DNA of 64,000 bases, taken from the NCBI RefSeq assembly GCF_015550425.1, contig NZ_JADNAT010000005.1, forward strand, positions 93,226 through 157,225, given 5' to 3'. The translations under genes were made by a program, and so were the position numbers. The DNA is from Clostridium sp. 1001275B_160808_H3. GTDB lineage: Bacteria > Bacillota > Clostridia > Clostridiales > Clostridiaceae. The notes below the pieces were generated by a model, which was not told where the DNA came from, searched no databases, and saw only the letters and a program-made list of their open reading frames with translations. Position 1 is the stretch's first letter. Each line of letters begins with the position of its first letter. Below, piece after piece: positions 16,257 through 25,616 of the stretch.

Positions 16257-17852
16257 ATGAAGGATAAGATTTTAGATAGTATGCAGAAATTTGCTAAAGC
16301 TATGATTGGACCAGTCTTATTTTTACCAATAGTAGGTATGTCAATTGCACTAACAGCGATACTTACCAATACAACTTTTGTTAGTGAAGGCGGAATCATT
16401 TGGACAATAGGAAAATTCTTTAATGGGATGTTATCACCTATTATGGGAAATTTAAGTATTCTATTTTGTGTTGGAATTGCCATGGGTATGGCTAAAAAGA
16501 AAAAAGCAGAAGCATCTTTTGTAGCTATTATGTCGTATATATTATTTTTAGGAGCAAATAGTAAGTGGTTAGAATTATCAGGTAAATTAATAGCAGGTAA
16601 TACTGCAAGTGAATTATATGGAACTGGGCAAACAATTCAATTAGGTTTTCATGTAACAGACATGGGAGTTTTCCTAGGAATGATATTAGGAATAGCAGTA
16701 TCTGTAATTCATAATAAGTATGTTAGCAAAGAATTTAAGGGTGCTATGGCATCTTATGGTAATAGTAAGTTTGTATTTATAATTATGATTCCAATAGTTG
16801 CAGCATTAAGTATATTAGCAACATATATTTGGCCAAGCATAGCTAATGGAATTACTGCTCTTACAGGATTTATGAGCACTGCAGGTGCTTTAGGTGTATT
16901 TATTTATGGATTCTTAAATAGATTCTTAGTACCTACAGGACTACATCATTTAATTTGGTCTCCATTCTTATACTCAGCAGTAGGAGATCAAATGATAATA
17001 AATGGAGAAAACGTTATAGGTGCAAAGCCTGTATTCTTAGCATTACTTAATGACCCTACAATAACAATGATGCCAGATTCAGCAAGATTCTTAAATTATG
17101 GTTTAGTAAAAACATTTGGTGTTATTGGTGTAGCTTTAGCATTTTATTTCACAGCTAAGAAAGTAAAACGTAGTAATTTGAAATCACAATTAATTCCATC
17201 AACACTAACAGCAGTAATAGCTGGTATTACAGAACCATTAGAGTTTACATTTATTTTTGCAGCTCCATTATTATGGTTTGTATATTCTGTTATAGATGGA
17301 TTCTTCCAAATGATAGTTTATGTGCTTAATGTAAGAGTTTGTGCAACAAATGGTATTTTAGATTTTCTTGTAATAAATTTACCAGCAGGAATTGGGAAAA
17401 CTCATTGGCCAGTATATATCCTAGTAGGATTAGTTGAAATAGCAGTAATTTTTGTAGTCTTTAAATTTATGATTGAAAAAATGAACTTAAAGACACCAGG
17501 TAGAGAAGATGATGATAGTGACAGTGCAATTGATTTAAAGGAAAATGCATCAAAAGTTAAAAAAGAAATGAAATCATCAAACAAAGAAATTGATAATGCT
17601 GAAAATGATAGAGAAAAAGCTTTAACTATTATTAAAGCATTAGGTGGAAAAGAAAATATAGTAACTGTAGAAAATTGTTTTTCAAGACTTAGAGTGGATG
17701 TTATTGACGATACTGTAATCGATGAGCAAACATTAAAAACTACAGGTGCATCAGGTGTGGTTAAAAAAGGAAAAAATATACAAGTTGTATATGGACTTTC
17801 AATAAGTAAAATAAGAACAATAGTAGACGACGCATTAGGAATAGCAGAATAA
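16257..17852 (+). CDS. PTS alpha-glucoside/maltose transporter, IICB subunits
   Basis: 531 residues from ATG at 16257, behind AGGGGA; the upstream in-frame ATG at 16194 has no ribosome site. An EIIC membrane domain with about ten segments (residues 1-410) carries the motif GITEPLEFTFIFAAP. A charged linker (about 425-470) is followed by an EIIB domain with the phosphorylated cysteine in ENCFSRLRVDV. There is no EIIA domain, so it must borrow EIIA-Glc. It resembles GlvC/MalP and should bring in maltose or related alpha-glucosides as 6-phosphates, which the GH4 enzyme encoded 15 bases downstream hydrolyses. Confidence 0.88.
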   Translation: MKDKILDSMQKFAKAMIGPVLFLPIVGMSIALTAILTNTTFVSEGGIIWTIGKFFNGMLSPIMGNLSILFCVGIAMGMAKKKKAEASFVAIMSYILFLGANSKWLELSGKLIAGNTASELYGTGQTIQLGFHVTDMGVFLGMILGIAVSVIHNKYVSKEFKGAMASYGNSKFVFIIMIPIVAALSILATYIWPSIANGITALTGFMSTAGALGVFIYGFLNRFLVPTGLHHLIWSPFLYSAVGDQMIINGENVIGAKPVFLALLNDPTITMMPDSARFLNYGLVKTFGVIGVALAFYFTAKKVKRSNLKSQLIPSTLTAVIAGITEPLEFTFIFAAPLLWFVYSVIDGFFQMIVYVLNVRVCATNGILDFLVINLPAGIGKTHWPVYILVGLVEIAVIFVVFKFMIEKMNLKTPGREDDDSDSAIDLKENASKVKKEMKSSNKEIDNAENDREKALTIIKALGGKENIVTVENCFSRLRVDVIDDTVIDEQTLKTTGASGVVKKGKNIQVVYGLSISKIRTIVDDALGIAE

Positions 17853-17867
17853 GGAGGAATATTAGAA

Positions 17868-19196
17868 ATGAAAAAATTTAAATTAGTTATAGTTGGTGGG
17901 GGAAGTACTTATACTCCAGGAATTGTGAAAAGCTTATTAGCTAAAAAGGAAGAATTTAAAATAGATGAATTAAGATTATATGATATAAATGAAGAACGTC
18001 AAAATAAAGTAGGTGTAATAGTAAAAAAAGTTGTTGAAATGTTTGATCCAGAAGTTAAATTAATATTCGCAACTAATCCAGAAGAAGCTTTTAAGGATGC
18101 AGACTTTGTTTTTGCACAAATGCGTGTTGGTTTATACAAGATGAGAGAGATGGATGAAAAGATTCCACTAAAATATAATGTAGTTGGACAAGAAACTTGT
18201 GGACCAGGAGGATTAGCATATGGGTTAAGAACTATATATCCTATGGTTGAAATGATAGATTTCTGTGAAAAATATGCAAGTAAGAACTATTGGATAGTAA
18301 ACTATTCAAATCCAGCAGCTATTGTAGCAAAAGCAATGTACAAGTTAAGACCAAATGCAAGGATTTTAAATATATGTGATATGCCAGTTGCAATTATGAG
18401 AAATATGGCAAACATTTTAGATTGTGATAGACACGATATAGAAGCAGATTATTTTGGATTAAATCATTTTGGTTGGTTCACAAATATAAGAGTAAATGGA
18501 GAAGATAGAACAGAAGAGCTTAAAAACTACGTTCTAGAGCATGGATATTTACCTCCAGATTCAAGAAGTGAGGTAAGACATAATGATGCATCATGGCTTC
18601 ATACATTTACTAATGCAAAACATATGATGCAAATGTTCCCTAAATATCTTCCTAACACATATATGCAATACTATTTACTAGGAGATGAGGTTGTTGGACA
18701 TTCTGACAAAAATCGTACTAGAGCAAATGAGGTAATGGAAGGAAGAGAAAAGAAGATATTTGATTCAGTAGATAAATATACTGCTACAGGAGAAATTGAT
18801 CTTTCACAATTCTTTACTGGAGTGCACGGAGAATTTATAGTAGAAGTTGCTATGAGCTTAGCATTTGACCTAAGAAAAAGACATTTAGTTATGGTTGAAA
18901 ATAATGGTGCTATTAAGAACTTACCAGATGATGCTATGGTTGAAATCCCAGCATATATAACTAAAGATGGTCCAGAAGCAGTTCGTGTTGGTGAAATTCC
19001 TACATTCTATAAAGGATTAATAGAACAACAAGAAGCTAGTGAAAAGTTAGTTGTAGAAGCTGCAATTGAAGGTTCATACGAAAAGGCTCTTATGGCATTT
19101 ACTATGAATAAGACAATCCCATCAGCATTTGTAGCTAAGCAAATATTAGATGAAATGATTGAGGCTAATAAAGAATACTGGCCAGAATTAAAGTAA
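17868..19196 (+). CDS. GH4 6-phospho-alpha-glucosidase (GlvA/MalH type)
   Basis: 442 residues. NAD- and metal-dependent hydrolysis of maltose-6-phosphate and related phospho-glucosides. It has the N-terminal dinucleotide motif VGGGSTYTPG, the QETCGPGGLAYGLR stretch, NYSNPA, the metal-ligand cysteine in NICDMP and the histidine in GLNHFGW. The CDMP signature is characteristic of the 6-phospho-alpha-glucosidase branch of GH4. It follows the PTS gene in one operon (TAAGGAGG overlap) and ends at a strong terminator. Confidence 0.9.
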   Translation: MKKFKLVIVGGGSTYTPGIVKSLLAKKEEFKIDELRLYDINEERQNKVGVIVKKVVEMFDPEVKLIFATNPEEAFKDADFVFAQMRVGLYKMREMDEKIPLKYNVVGQETCGPGGLAYGLRTIYPMVEMIDFCEKYASKNYWIVNYSNPAAIVAKAMYKLRPNARILNICDMPVAIMRNMANILDCDRHDIEADYFGLNHFGWFTNIRVNGEDRTEELKNYVLEHGYLPPDSRSEVRHNDASWLHTFTNAKHMMQMFPKYLPNTYMQYYLLGDEVVGHSDKNRTRANEVMEGREKKIFDSVDKYTATGEIDLSQFFTGVHGEFIVEVAMSLAFDLRKRHLVMVENNGAIKNLPDDAMVEIPAYITKDGPEAVRVGEIPTFYKGLIEQQEASEKLVVEAAIEGSYEKALMAFTMNKTIPSAFVAKQILDEMIEANKEYWPELK

Positions 19197-19215
19197 TATA
19201 ATAAAAATAAAGTAA

Positions 19216-19257
19216 CACAAAAAGATATTCTCAATTAATGAAGAGTATCTTTTTGTG
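19216..19257 (+). terminator. Terminator of the alpha-glucoside operon
   Basis: CACAAAAAGATATTCT pairs with AGAGTATCTTTTTGTG (19242-19257), with one mismatch. Confidence 0.75.
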
Positions 19258-19346
19258 ATTTTTAAATTAGAATCAATTAAGTATATTCAAAGTTTATTTT
19301 AAATATTGGCTCTGTTTTAAAATATTGTTGATAATGTATTACATTT

Positions 19347-19382
19347 TAAAAGCCCAGTAATTCTAAAATTACTGGGCTTTTA
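19347..19382 (-). terminator. Terminator inside the IS, after the passenger gene
   Basis: AAAAGCCCAGTAAT (19348-19361) pairs exactly with ATTACTGGGCTTTT (19368-19381). T-rich on both sides, so it could insulate the IS in both directions. Confidence 0.75.
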
Positions 19383-19399
19383 CTATTGATAATTTTAAA

Positions 19400-19810
19400 T
19401 TAATCTTCTAACAGTTTCTTGTATTCTTCAACATCATCAAATTCTGTCGCAAAATACCCTGGTGTTGCCCCTATGTTCTTCATCTTTATTGAATTCCCTT
19501 TATTGATTTTTTTTATAAGAATTTCAAAAGAGTTGTTTTTGTCTAAAACAATTTCGATAGTTCGTTTGTCCCCAACTAATTTATATTTATCGGTAGATAG
19601 CTTTTCATAAGTCCCACTATTAACTTCTCTATTGTCGATATACTCTACAAAACTATTTTCTTGGGGCTGTACAGACACTTGAACAATATGTCCATCTGTA
19701 GTTATCTCACTTTGATAGAATCCTCTTAATAAATTATCATTGGTATCTTTACAGCCATAAAGTATAAAGATGCTTAGTAAAGATAGTATCAATATCTTAA
19801 ATTTTCTCAT
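19400..19810 (-). CDS. IS passenger gene: small lipoprotein of unknown function
   Basis: 136 residues from ATG at 19810, with GGAGGG 7 bases upstream. A signal peptide ends in lipobox FILYGC, with the cysteine at about residue 20. The mature part of about 115 residues looks beta-rich (YQSEITTDGHIVQVSVQ, YKLVGDKRTIEIVLD) and ends ATEFDDVEEYKKLLED. I do not recognise the family. It lies inside the IS ends, downstream of the transposase and in the same direction, so it moves with the element. Passenger genes are known in the IS1595 family, but a lipoprotein is unusual cargo. Confidence 0.75.
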   Translation of the reverse strand: MRKFKILILSLLSIFILYGCKDTNDNLLRGFYQSEITTDGHIVQVSVQPQENSFVEYIDNREVNSGTYEKLSTDKYKLVGDKRTIEIVLDKNNSFEILIKKINKGNSIKMKNIGATPGYFATEFDDVEEYKKLLED

Positions 19811-19915
19811 AAATAATCCCTCCATTAATCTATTAAAAATTATGTGTTTAATAGCTTTAATATATATATTTATTATATATTAATTCATCTTTACAATTCC
19901 ATTATTTTCAAAATA

Positions 19916-20941
19916 TTATATGAATATTGGTCGAATATTTTTAAATTCCTTTATTTTAGTATAATTATGAGATATATTACTATGAACAATAAAGTTTTTA
20001 ACTCTAATAGATTCTTTTTCTGAACTAAATGTATTTAGCCATTTATGCCATTTCATATAGTTGTTAAGGTATTTTGTTGAAACACCATTAAACCTACTCA
20101 TCCATCTTTTTAGATTAGAATGTAGGCTATTTATATGTTGAATATGATATATATCTTCTTTATGCTTACCACTTTTGATTCTCTTATGTTGTAACTTCAT
20201 ATCCTCTGCAAATTGCATGTAGCTTTTGTGGCTGTCAGTACAAAGAATAGAGTCTTCTCCTATACGATTAGTATAAAGTCTTTTTAACTCTTCTGAGGTC
20301 ATTCTTCCAGTACATAACAACTCTATAATTAAGTTACCTTGCCTATCAAGAGCGGTACCTACACAAACTTGTTCTTTAGAGATACCTCTTTTCTTAACCT
20401 GCTTACCTCTTTTGCGAGAAGGTCTTGGCATATTTATAGGTTTAGTTCCTTTATATGAATAAGCAAAAAATACTTCATCTGCCTCAACTACACCATCAAC
20501 AGAACCTACACCAAGAAAATCACTTATACAATTAAGTATTTTATGTCTCCAAAAGAAACTCGTTGCTATATTTATTTCAACTATTTCAGCACATTTTCTT
20601 ATTGAATAGCCATTTAACATGCACTTAGCATATTTTAACCATTTGTCTAAAGGTTTCTTACTTTTATATGTTGCAGAGTTAGTAAAATCAGTAAATGTTC
20701 TTCCACAATTTTTGCAAATGTATCTTTGTTTATTATTATATTTACCATTTCTTGATATATTTTCACAACTACAATGAGAGCATACTTTCCCCTTAGAAAA
20801 TCTAATTTCTTTAACATCTTTAGTTATTTCATTAACTTGAGAGCCTAAAATAAGTAGTTCTTCTAACTGAGATAGAATTTCTTTTTGTTGATATAAAGAT
20901 AATTTTTGAATTTCTGTTAATATAGATGATACATTTGCCAT
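19916..20941 (-). CDS. IS1595-family transposase
   Basis: 341 residues. An N-terminal zinc ribbon (CSHCSCENISRNGKYNNKQ, CKNCGRTF) is followed by an ISXO2-like DDE domain: VVEADEVFFAY holds the first acidic residue, ILCTDSHKSY the second, and HINSLHSNLKRWM the third-motif region with an Asn/His pattern seen in this family. It has a GGAGG ribosome site. It appears full length and intact, so the element may still be mobile. Confidence 0.92.
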   Translation of the reverse strand: MANVSSILTEIQKLSLYQQKEILSQLEELLILGSQVNEITKDVKEIRFSKGKVCSHCSCENISRNGKYNNKQRYICKNCGRTFTDFTNSATYKSKKPLDKWLKYAKCMLNGYSIRKCAEIVEINIATSFFWRHKILNCISDFLGVGSVDGVVEADEVFFAYSYKGTKPINMPRPSRKRGKQVKKRGISKEQVCVGTALDRQGNLIIELLCTGRMTSEELKRLYTNRIGEDSILCTDSHKSYMQFAEDMKLQHKRIKSGKHKEDIYHIQHINSLHSNLKRWMSRFNGVSTKYLNNYMKWHKWLNTFSSEKESIRVKNFIVHSNISHNYTKIKEFKNIRPIFI

Positions 20942-21128
20942 AATTGAACCTCCACAACTGTTTATATTAATATTATACCCTTATTTTAAAAAGATTACTC
21001 AAATATCAACATTTAAATAAAACAGAGCCTAAATATTAAATAATGCAACTGTTAGTTGACAAAATTGTTAGTTTTAGGTGATAGATTATTAGTAGATTTA
21101 GCATTAAAATTAATATGAGGTGAGAGGA

Positions 21129-21809
21129 ATGGGGTTTAATGAAAAACTACAAGGATTAAGAAAAGAAAAAGGTCTATCACAAGAAGGATTAGCTGAATTA
21201 ATAGGAGTATCGAGGCAATCAGTCGCTAAATGGGAATCTAAAAAATCATATCCAGAGGTTGATAAATTAATTCAACTAAGTAATGTATTTGGAGTAAGTA
21301 TTGATAAGTTATTAAAGAATATTGAAGAGGAATGTTGTGGCAAGGAAGCTAAAAGAAGTATTAATGGTATAGATGAAAAAATAATAGATTTTTTATGTAG
21401 AGCAAAGAAATTAACATATGCAGGTGGAGGATATAAAACTCAATCATCTAGACCCAATTCTTATGATCTTAAATATATAGAAGAAAATTTTAAGTATATT
21501 GATACTTATTTAGGAAGTGAAAAGTTTATAGGTGAAGAAGCAATTTGGATTAATGATAGTCCATTTTGGGCTATGAACTATTCAGGAAGAATTATTGATG
21601 AAGGATTTTCAGGTAGCTTTTTAAAGGAAGTATTATCAAAAGTTACAAAAGATTATCCTTATAGGGGGCCTATGGTATATCAAAATGAAGCTTACAAATA
21701 TCATTGCATTGTTGAAGGTGGTTTTGAATGGTTTAAAGGTTATGAAGAGATATACCTTAAGGATGTTAAAGTATATGAATGTATATTTCATGGAGGAATT
21801 ATACTATAA
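21129..21809 (+). CDS. XRE-family regulator with C-terminal DUF5680 domain
   Basis: 226 residues from ATG at 21129 (GAGGTGAG before it; a GTG at 21120 is in frame). The N-terminal Cro/CI-type helix-turn-helix is LRKEKGLSQEGLAELIGVSRQSVAKWE. The C-terminal 140 residues match the DUF5680 pattern: AKKLTYAGGG, RPNSYDLKY, DTYLGSEKFIGEEAIW, PFWAMNYSGR, YRGP. This two-domain type is common in Clostridia; the domain's ligand is unknown. The IS has inserted about 90 bp upstream, and two GTTAGTT repeats (21051, 21067) flank a TTGACA box. Confidence 0.8.
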   Translation: MGFNEKLQGLRKEKGLSQEGLAELIGVSRQSVAKWESKKSYPEVDKLIQLSNVFGVSIDKLLKNIEEECCGKEAKRSINGIDEKIIDFLCRAKKLTYAGGGYKTQSSRPNSYDLKYIEENFKYIDTYLGSEKFIGEEAIWINDSPFWAMNYSGRIIDEGFSGSFLKEVLSKVTKDYPYRGPMVYQNEAYKYHCIVEGGFEWFKGYEEIYLKDVKVYECIFHGGIIL

Positions 21810-21856
21810 GTAAAAAATAACTGGACTATCTTAAAAAGTAATTTAAAATAATATTT

Positions 21857-21922
21857 TAGGTGTGCCTATTATGGCTAAGAGGTAAATTTGTAAAGGGAGT
21901 CGCGTTCCGCGACATCCTTTAC
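21857..21922 (+). repeat. Truncated TPP-riboswitch-like 5' half plus CGAAACG-family hairpin
   Basis: AGGTGTGCCTATTATGGCTAAGAGG (its parts at 21858-21882) closely follows the 5' half of the real TPP riboswitch at 12431. It runs into hairpin GTAAAGG..GTCGCG/CGCGAC..CCTTTAC (21890-21922). The 3' half of the aptamer is absent. The hairpin overlaps the yibE/F stop codon and may now serve as terminator between convergent genes. Confidence 0.65.
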
Positions 21923-23121
21923 TTTTTAAATTTAAGTTCATTTTTACATAAATAACATCCTATAAAAGCAGTAATTGGAACTGCTAGTACTATTCCTATA
22001 CTTCCAGATAAGCCTTGAATTATTTCAATGCCTAAAAGGTCTAAATTTATCAATTTATTAAAAGGCATATTTGCTGAAAAGACTAATATTAAAATACTTA
22101 ATGAGCCACCAGCAAATGCTAAAATTAATGTATTAGTCATTGTCCCTATAGTATCTTTACCTATGTTCATAGCACTTTTAAATAATTCATTAAAACTTAT
22201 TTTATCGTTTACTTTATGAATTTCAAATATTGATGAAGCAATTGACATTGCAATATCCATTACAGCTCCGAGTGTTGCAACTAATATTCCAGTAAACATT
22301 ATTCCTTTAAGTTTTAATCCTGTGTCTTCAGCAATATATGCTAAACTTTCTGCTTCACTCATATTTAATCCTGAAAGCTTTGTTAATGATCCAAAGATAT
22401 AAGCTATTAATCCTGCAATAATAACACCTGAAACTGTGCCTAAAATAGCTGTTAAAGTCTTTTTATTAAATCCAGATACTAGTATAAGCGTTACAGTTAT
22501 ACTTAATATGCTCATTAGAATTCCTGAGAGTATTGGATTAACACCTCTAAGCATTAAAGGAACCATTAAATAAATACAACATATCAAGGTAAAGATTAAA
22601 GCCACTAGAGATTTTAACCCCTTAAATCCACCTATTATAACAACTGATAATATAAATACTGATATTAATAAATAAATCATATTACTTCGATCATAACTAT
22701 ATAAATTCATTTGAGTAGAACCATCTTTTTCAATAACGCCTACTATTACTTTAGTACCTTCTTTAACTTTTAAATTATATAATCTGCTTATTGGATTTTC
22801 TATTTCAAATGTATTACCAGAATAAGGCTTTGATGAAATTTTAACTACTATCTTTTGAAATCCTACTTCAACATCTTCTATATAAGGATCTTTTGTCAAA
22901 TCTTCACTTAAAATTTCTGTAACAACAGCATTATAGTATTTCATTTGACCATTATATTTATCAGGTAAAAACCCACTTCTAAATATAGATTTTGAAATAA
23001 TAATTAAGATGACACTAAAAAATATAACTCCTAATAATAAAGTAAGATTTTCATTAAACTTAGCTTTTACAAAATATTGTCTTTTGTTAATTTTTTTGTT
23101 TTTCCCACCCTTTTTACCCAT
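21919..23121 (-). CDS. YibE/F family membrane protein
   Basis: 400 residues from ATG at 23121; GGAGG lies 5 bases upstream, inside an alternative start at 23133. The N-terminus is very basic, followed by one membrane segment, an extracellular domain of about 100 residues (VVTEILSEDL, VKEGTKVIVGV), and seven or so C-terminal membrane helices (GFKGLKSLVALIFTLICC, LMLRGVNPILSGIL, ATLGAVMDIAMSIASS). This is the YibE/F layout. The function is not established. Monocistronic; it converges on the DUF5680 gene. Confidence 0.85.
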   Translation of the reverse strand: MGKKGGKNKKINKRQYFVKAKFNENLTLLLGVIFFSVILIIISKSIFRSGFLPDKYNGQMKYYNAVVTEILSEDLTKDPYIEDVEVGFQKIVVKISSKPYSGNTFEIENPISRLYNLKVKEGTKVIVGVIEKDGSTQMNLYSYDRSNMIYLLISVFILSVVIIGGFKGLKSLVALIFTLICCIYLMVPLMLRGVNPILSGILMSILSITVTLILVSGFNKKTLTAILGTVSGVIIAGLIAYIFGSLTKLSGLNMSEAESLAYIAEDTGLKLKGIMFTGILVATLGAVMDIAMSIASSIFEIHKVNDKISFNELFKSAMNIGKDTIGTMTNTLILAFAGGSLSILILVFSANMPFNKLINLDLLGIEIIQGLSGSIGIVLAVPITAFIGCYLCKNELKFKK

Positions 23122-23400
23122 ATTATCCTCCATAGTAATATATTTACTATAATAATTATATTATAGTAAAATTAAAAGGTAAATTAGAGTAACAAATAAT
23201 ATTTGTAGCAAATTGAGAAGATAGGTATAAATACTCATATATGATATTAAAAGATGAAGTTTATCAATATTTATATATCTACTTATATATGAATATAAGA
23301 GTAAATTTACAAGCAAATTTTGCAAGATAATACTTTTGTTTGGATAATTTTGTATTATAATGTAATAAGATTGAAATTTATAAGCTATAGGGAGATTGGA

Positions 23401-24090
23401 ATGATAAATATATTAATAGTAGATGATGAAAAAGAAATTGTAGATTTAATTGAACTTTACTTAAGAAATAAAGGGTATTGTATTTTTAAAGCTTATGATT
23501 CAAATGAAGCATTAAAGATTTTAAATTCAAAAAAAATTAATTTGATAATTATGGATTTAATGATGCCTGATACAGATGGGTATGATTTAATAAGAAAAAT
23601 TAGAAGTAATAGTAATTTACCAATAATAATTATTTCAGCAAAATGTGAAAATCATGATAAAGTTATAGGGCTAGATATAGGAGCAGATGACTATATAACG
23701 AAACCTTTTGATCCATTGGAGTTAATAGCTCGGGTTAATGCTCAATTAAGAAGATGCTATTTATTGAATTTAGATGAAAATAAGGACAACATTATAAAGA
23801 GTAGAGATTTAATATTAGATAAAGATAAAGTTAATGTAACTAAGGGTGAAAAAGAAATATCCTTAACTTTAAAAGAGTTTAAATTACTAGAATTATTTAT
23901 GGAAAATAAAAATAAAGTGTTAACTAAGCAAAGGATATTTGAAAATGTTTGGAATGAGGAATATTTATATGATGATAATGTAATAATGGTACATATAAGT
24001 AATTTGAGAGATAAAATTGAGGATGATAATAAAGAAAATAAATATATAAAAACAATAAGGGGAATAGGTTATAGGTTTGAAGATAAGTAA
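23401..24090 (+). CDS. OmpR/VanR-type response regulator
   Basis: 229 residues from ATG at 23401, with AGGGAGATTGG before it. The receiver domain (1-115) has acidic DDE near residue 10, phospho-acceptor Asp in LIIMDLMMPDTDG and Lys in DYITKPFDPLEL. The C-terminal winged helix ends YIKTIRGIGYRFEDK. It overlaps the sensor kinase gene. With the kinase and the MacAB-like exporter downstream it likely forms a sensing-and-efflux unit for a cell-envelope stressor. Confidence 0.9.
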   Translation: MINILIVDDEKEIVDLIELYLRNKGYCIFKAYDSNEALKILNSKKINLIIMDLMMPDTDGYDLIRKIRSNSNLPIIIISAKCENHDKVIGLDIGADDYITKPFDPLELIARVNAQLRRCYLLNLDENKDNIIKSRDLILDKDKVNVTKGEKEISLTLKEFKLLELFMENKNKVLTKQRIFENVWNEEYLYDDNVIMVHISNLRDKIEDDNKENKYIKTIRGIGYRFEDK

Positions 24091-25489
24091 TTTTCTTAGA
24101 AGTAGAAGTTTAAGTAGGATTTTTGTTATTAATTATATATATACCATAATAATTTTTATAATAGCTTTAATCTTATTTATTGTTATTTCAATTTTGGGAA
24201 TTGCTTCTAATATGCAATTAACCAAAGAGGAACAAAGACTAATGGAAGAAGAGTTTTTCGTTCAAAGTTATGAAGATATTAATATTAATGGAGTATTAGA
24301 AGTTGGCGGATGGATAGAAACTATAGAAAATAACAAGGTTGTTAGTGTAATTGGTGAAAAGAAAGATAATATTAATGATTACAATTTATTAAATGTTATA
24401 AATTCCTATGAAGATCAATTTAAAAAGGAAGAAAAATTTTTCGATTCAAAAGTATATAATCAAGGAGATAAAATCTACATAGTAAAAGTTCCTAATAGTG
24501 AATTCTTTTTAAAGAAACAATTAAGAGAGAAAAGTTTAGGAAGAAGAGTTCTTGAAACTATAAGATACTCATTAGTTATAGCAGTTATATTTATGGTACT
24601 AGCTTTATGGGGTGTTTATTATAAATATATAAAGAAGATTAGAGAACCTTTAAATCAAATAAATTTAGGAATAGAAAAGATGAGTAAGGGTAATTTATCA
24701 GTGAGATTAGACTTTGAAGGATATAAAGAAATTGATAGTATAAGAGATAGCTTTAATTATATGGTAAAAGAAATAAAATTAGCTAATGAAAATAAGAATG
24801 AGCTTGAAAAAAGTAAAAGGGATATGATAAGAGATATAGCACATGATATAAAAACTCCAATAACTTCTATTATGGGGTATTCAAAGGCTTTAAATGATGG
24901 AACTGTACAAGATTCAAAGGAGAAAAGAATTTATTTAGATTATATTTATAACAAAACATGTAGATTAAATTATTTAGTTAATGAACTTTTTATATTTACT
25001 AAACTAGATAGTGTAGATTATAAATTAAATATGGAACAAAAAGATATTTGTGAATTTTTAAGAGAAGTAGTAGCTTTTTATTATGGAGAAATTGAGGAAG
25101 CTGAATTTAACTTAGAAATAGATATTCCAGAAGAGCCGATTTATTATAATTTTGATGCTGAACAATTAGAAAGAGCTATATGTAATTTGATAATTAACTC
25201 TTTAAAATATAATATAAGACATACAACATTATTTGTTGGACTAAATAGTAATGAAGAAGATATAGAAATAATAATTAGAGATAATGGAATAGGAATTAAA
25301 AAAGAAATAAGAGATAGGGTTTTTGAAGAATTTGTAAGGGGAGATATGTCTAGAGATTCTAGTGGAGGAAGCGGACTTGGACTAGCTATTACTAAAAAGA
25401 TTATAGAATTACATAAAGGAAAAATTATTTTGAATACTGAGGACGGACTTGGAAGTGAATTTAAGATAATTTTAAAAAAATGGGGGTAG
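24077..25489 (+). CDS. VanS-like sensor histidine kinase
   Basis: 470 residues; TTG start overlapping the regulator gene by 14 bases. Membrane segments lie at about 13-40 and 160-185, with an extracellular sensor domain of about 115 residues between. A HAMP domain follows (about 185-235), then HisKA with the phosphorylated His in RDIAHDIKTPITSIMGYSKA, and the ATPase domain with NLIINSLKYN (N box), DNGIGI (G1) and GSGLGLAI (G2). It should phosphorylate the regulator encoded just upstream. The signal is unknown. Confidence 0.9.
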   Translation: MKISNFLRSRSLSRIFVINYIYTIIIFIIALILFIVISILGIASNMQLTKEEQRLMEEEFFVQSYEDININGVLEVGGWIETIENNKVVSVIGEKKDNINDYNLLNVINSYEDQFKKEEKFFDSKVYNQGDKIYIVKVPNSEFFLKKQLREKSLGRRVLETIRYSLVIAVIFMVLALWGVYYKYIKKIREPLNQINLGIEKMSKGNLSVRLDFEGYKEIDSIRDSFNYMVKEIKLANENKNELEKSKRDMIRDIAHDIKTPITSIMGYSKALNDGTVQDSKEKRIYLDYIYNKTCRLNYLVNELFIFTKLDSVDYKLNMEQKDICEFLREVVAFYYGEIEEAEFNLEIDIPEEPIYYNFDAEQLERAICNLIINSLKYNIRHTTLFVGLNSNEEDIEIIIRDNGIGIKKEIRDRVFEEFVRGDMSRDSSGGSGLGLAITKKIIELHKGKIILNTEDGLGSEFKIILKKWG

Positions 25490-25616
25490 CTTATTATAGT
25501 TATCTCTATTTTATTATGCTTAAATCAAAATTAAGATAAACTTAAGGTAAGTAATATTGTATTTATTTAATGGAAATAGTATTATAAAAATGAATATTTC
25601 TGGAAGGAGGTGGGCG

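Larger units (their letters stand above)
19308..21029 (-). mobile_element. Complete IS1595-family insertion sequence with passenger gene
   Basis: Terminal inverted repeats begin GGCTCTGTTTT at 19308 and (complement) 21029, and also share TGTTGAT about 25 bases in. An 8-bp direct repeat TAAATATT flanks both ends (19300-19307, 21030-21037), the target duplication size expected for this family. The 1722-bp element holds a transposase gene and a lipoprotein gene, both on the minus strand. Confidence 0.92.
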
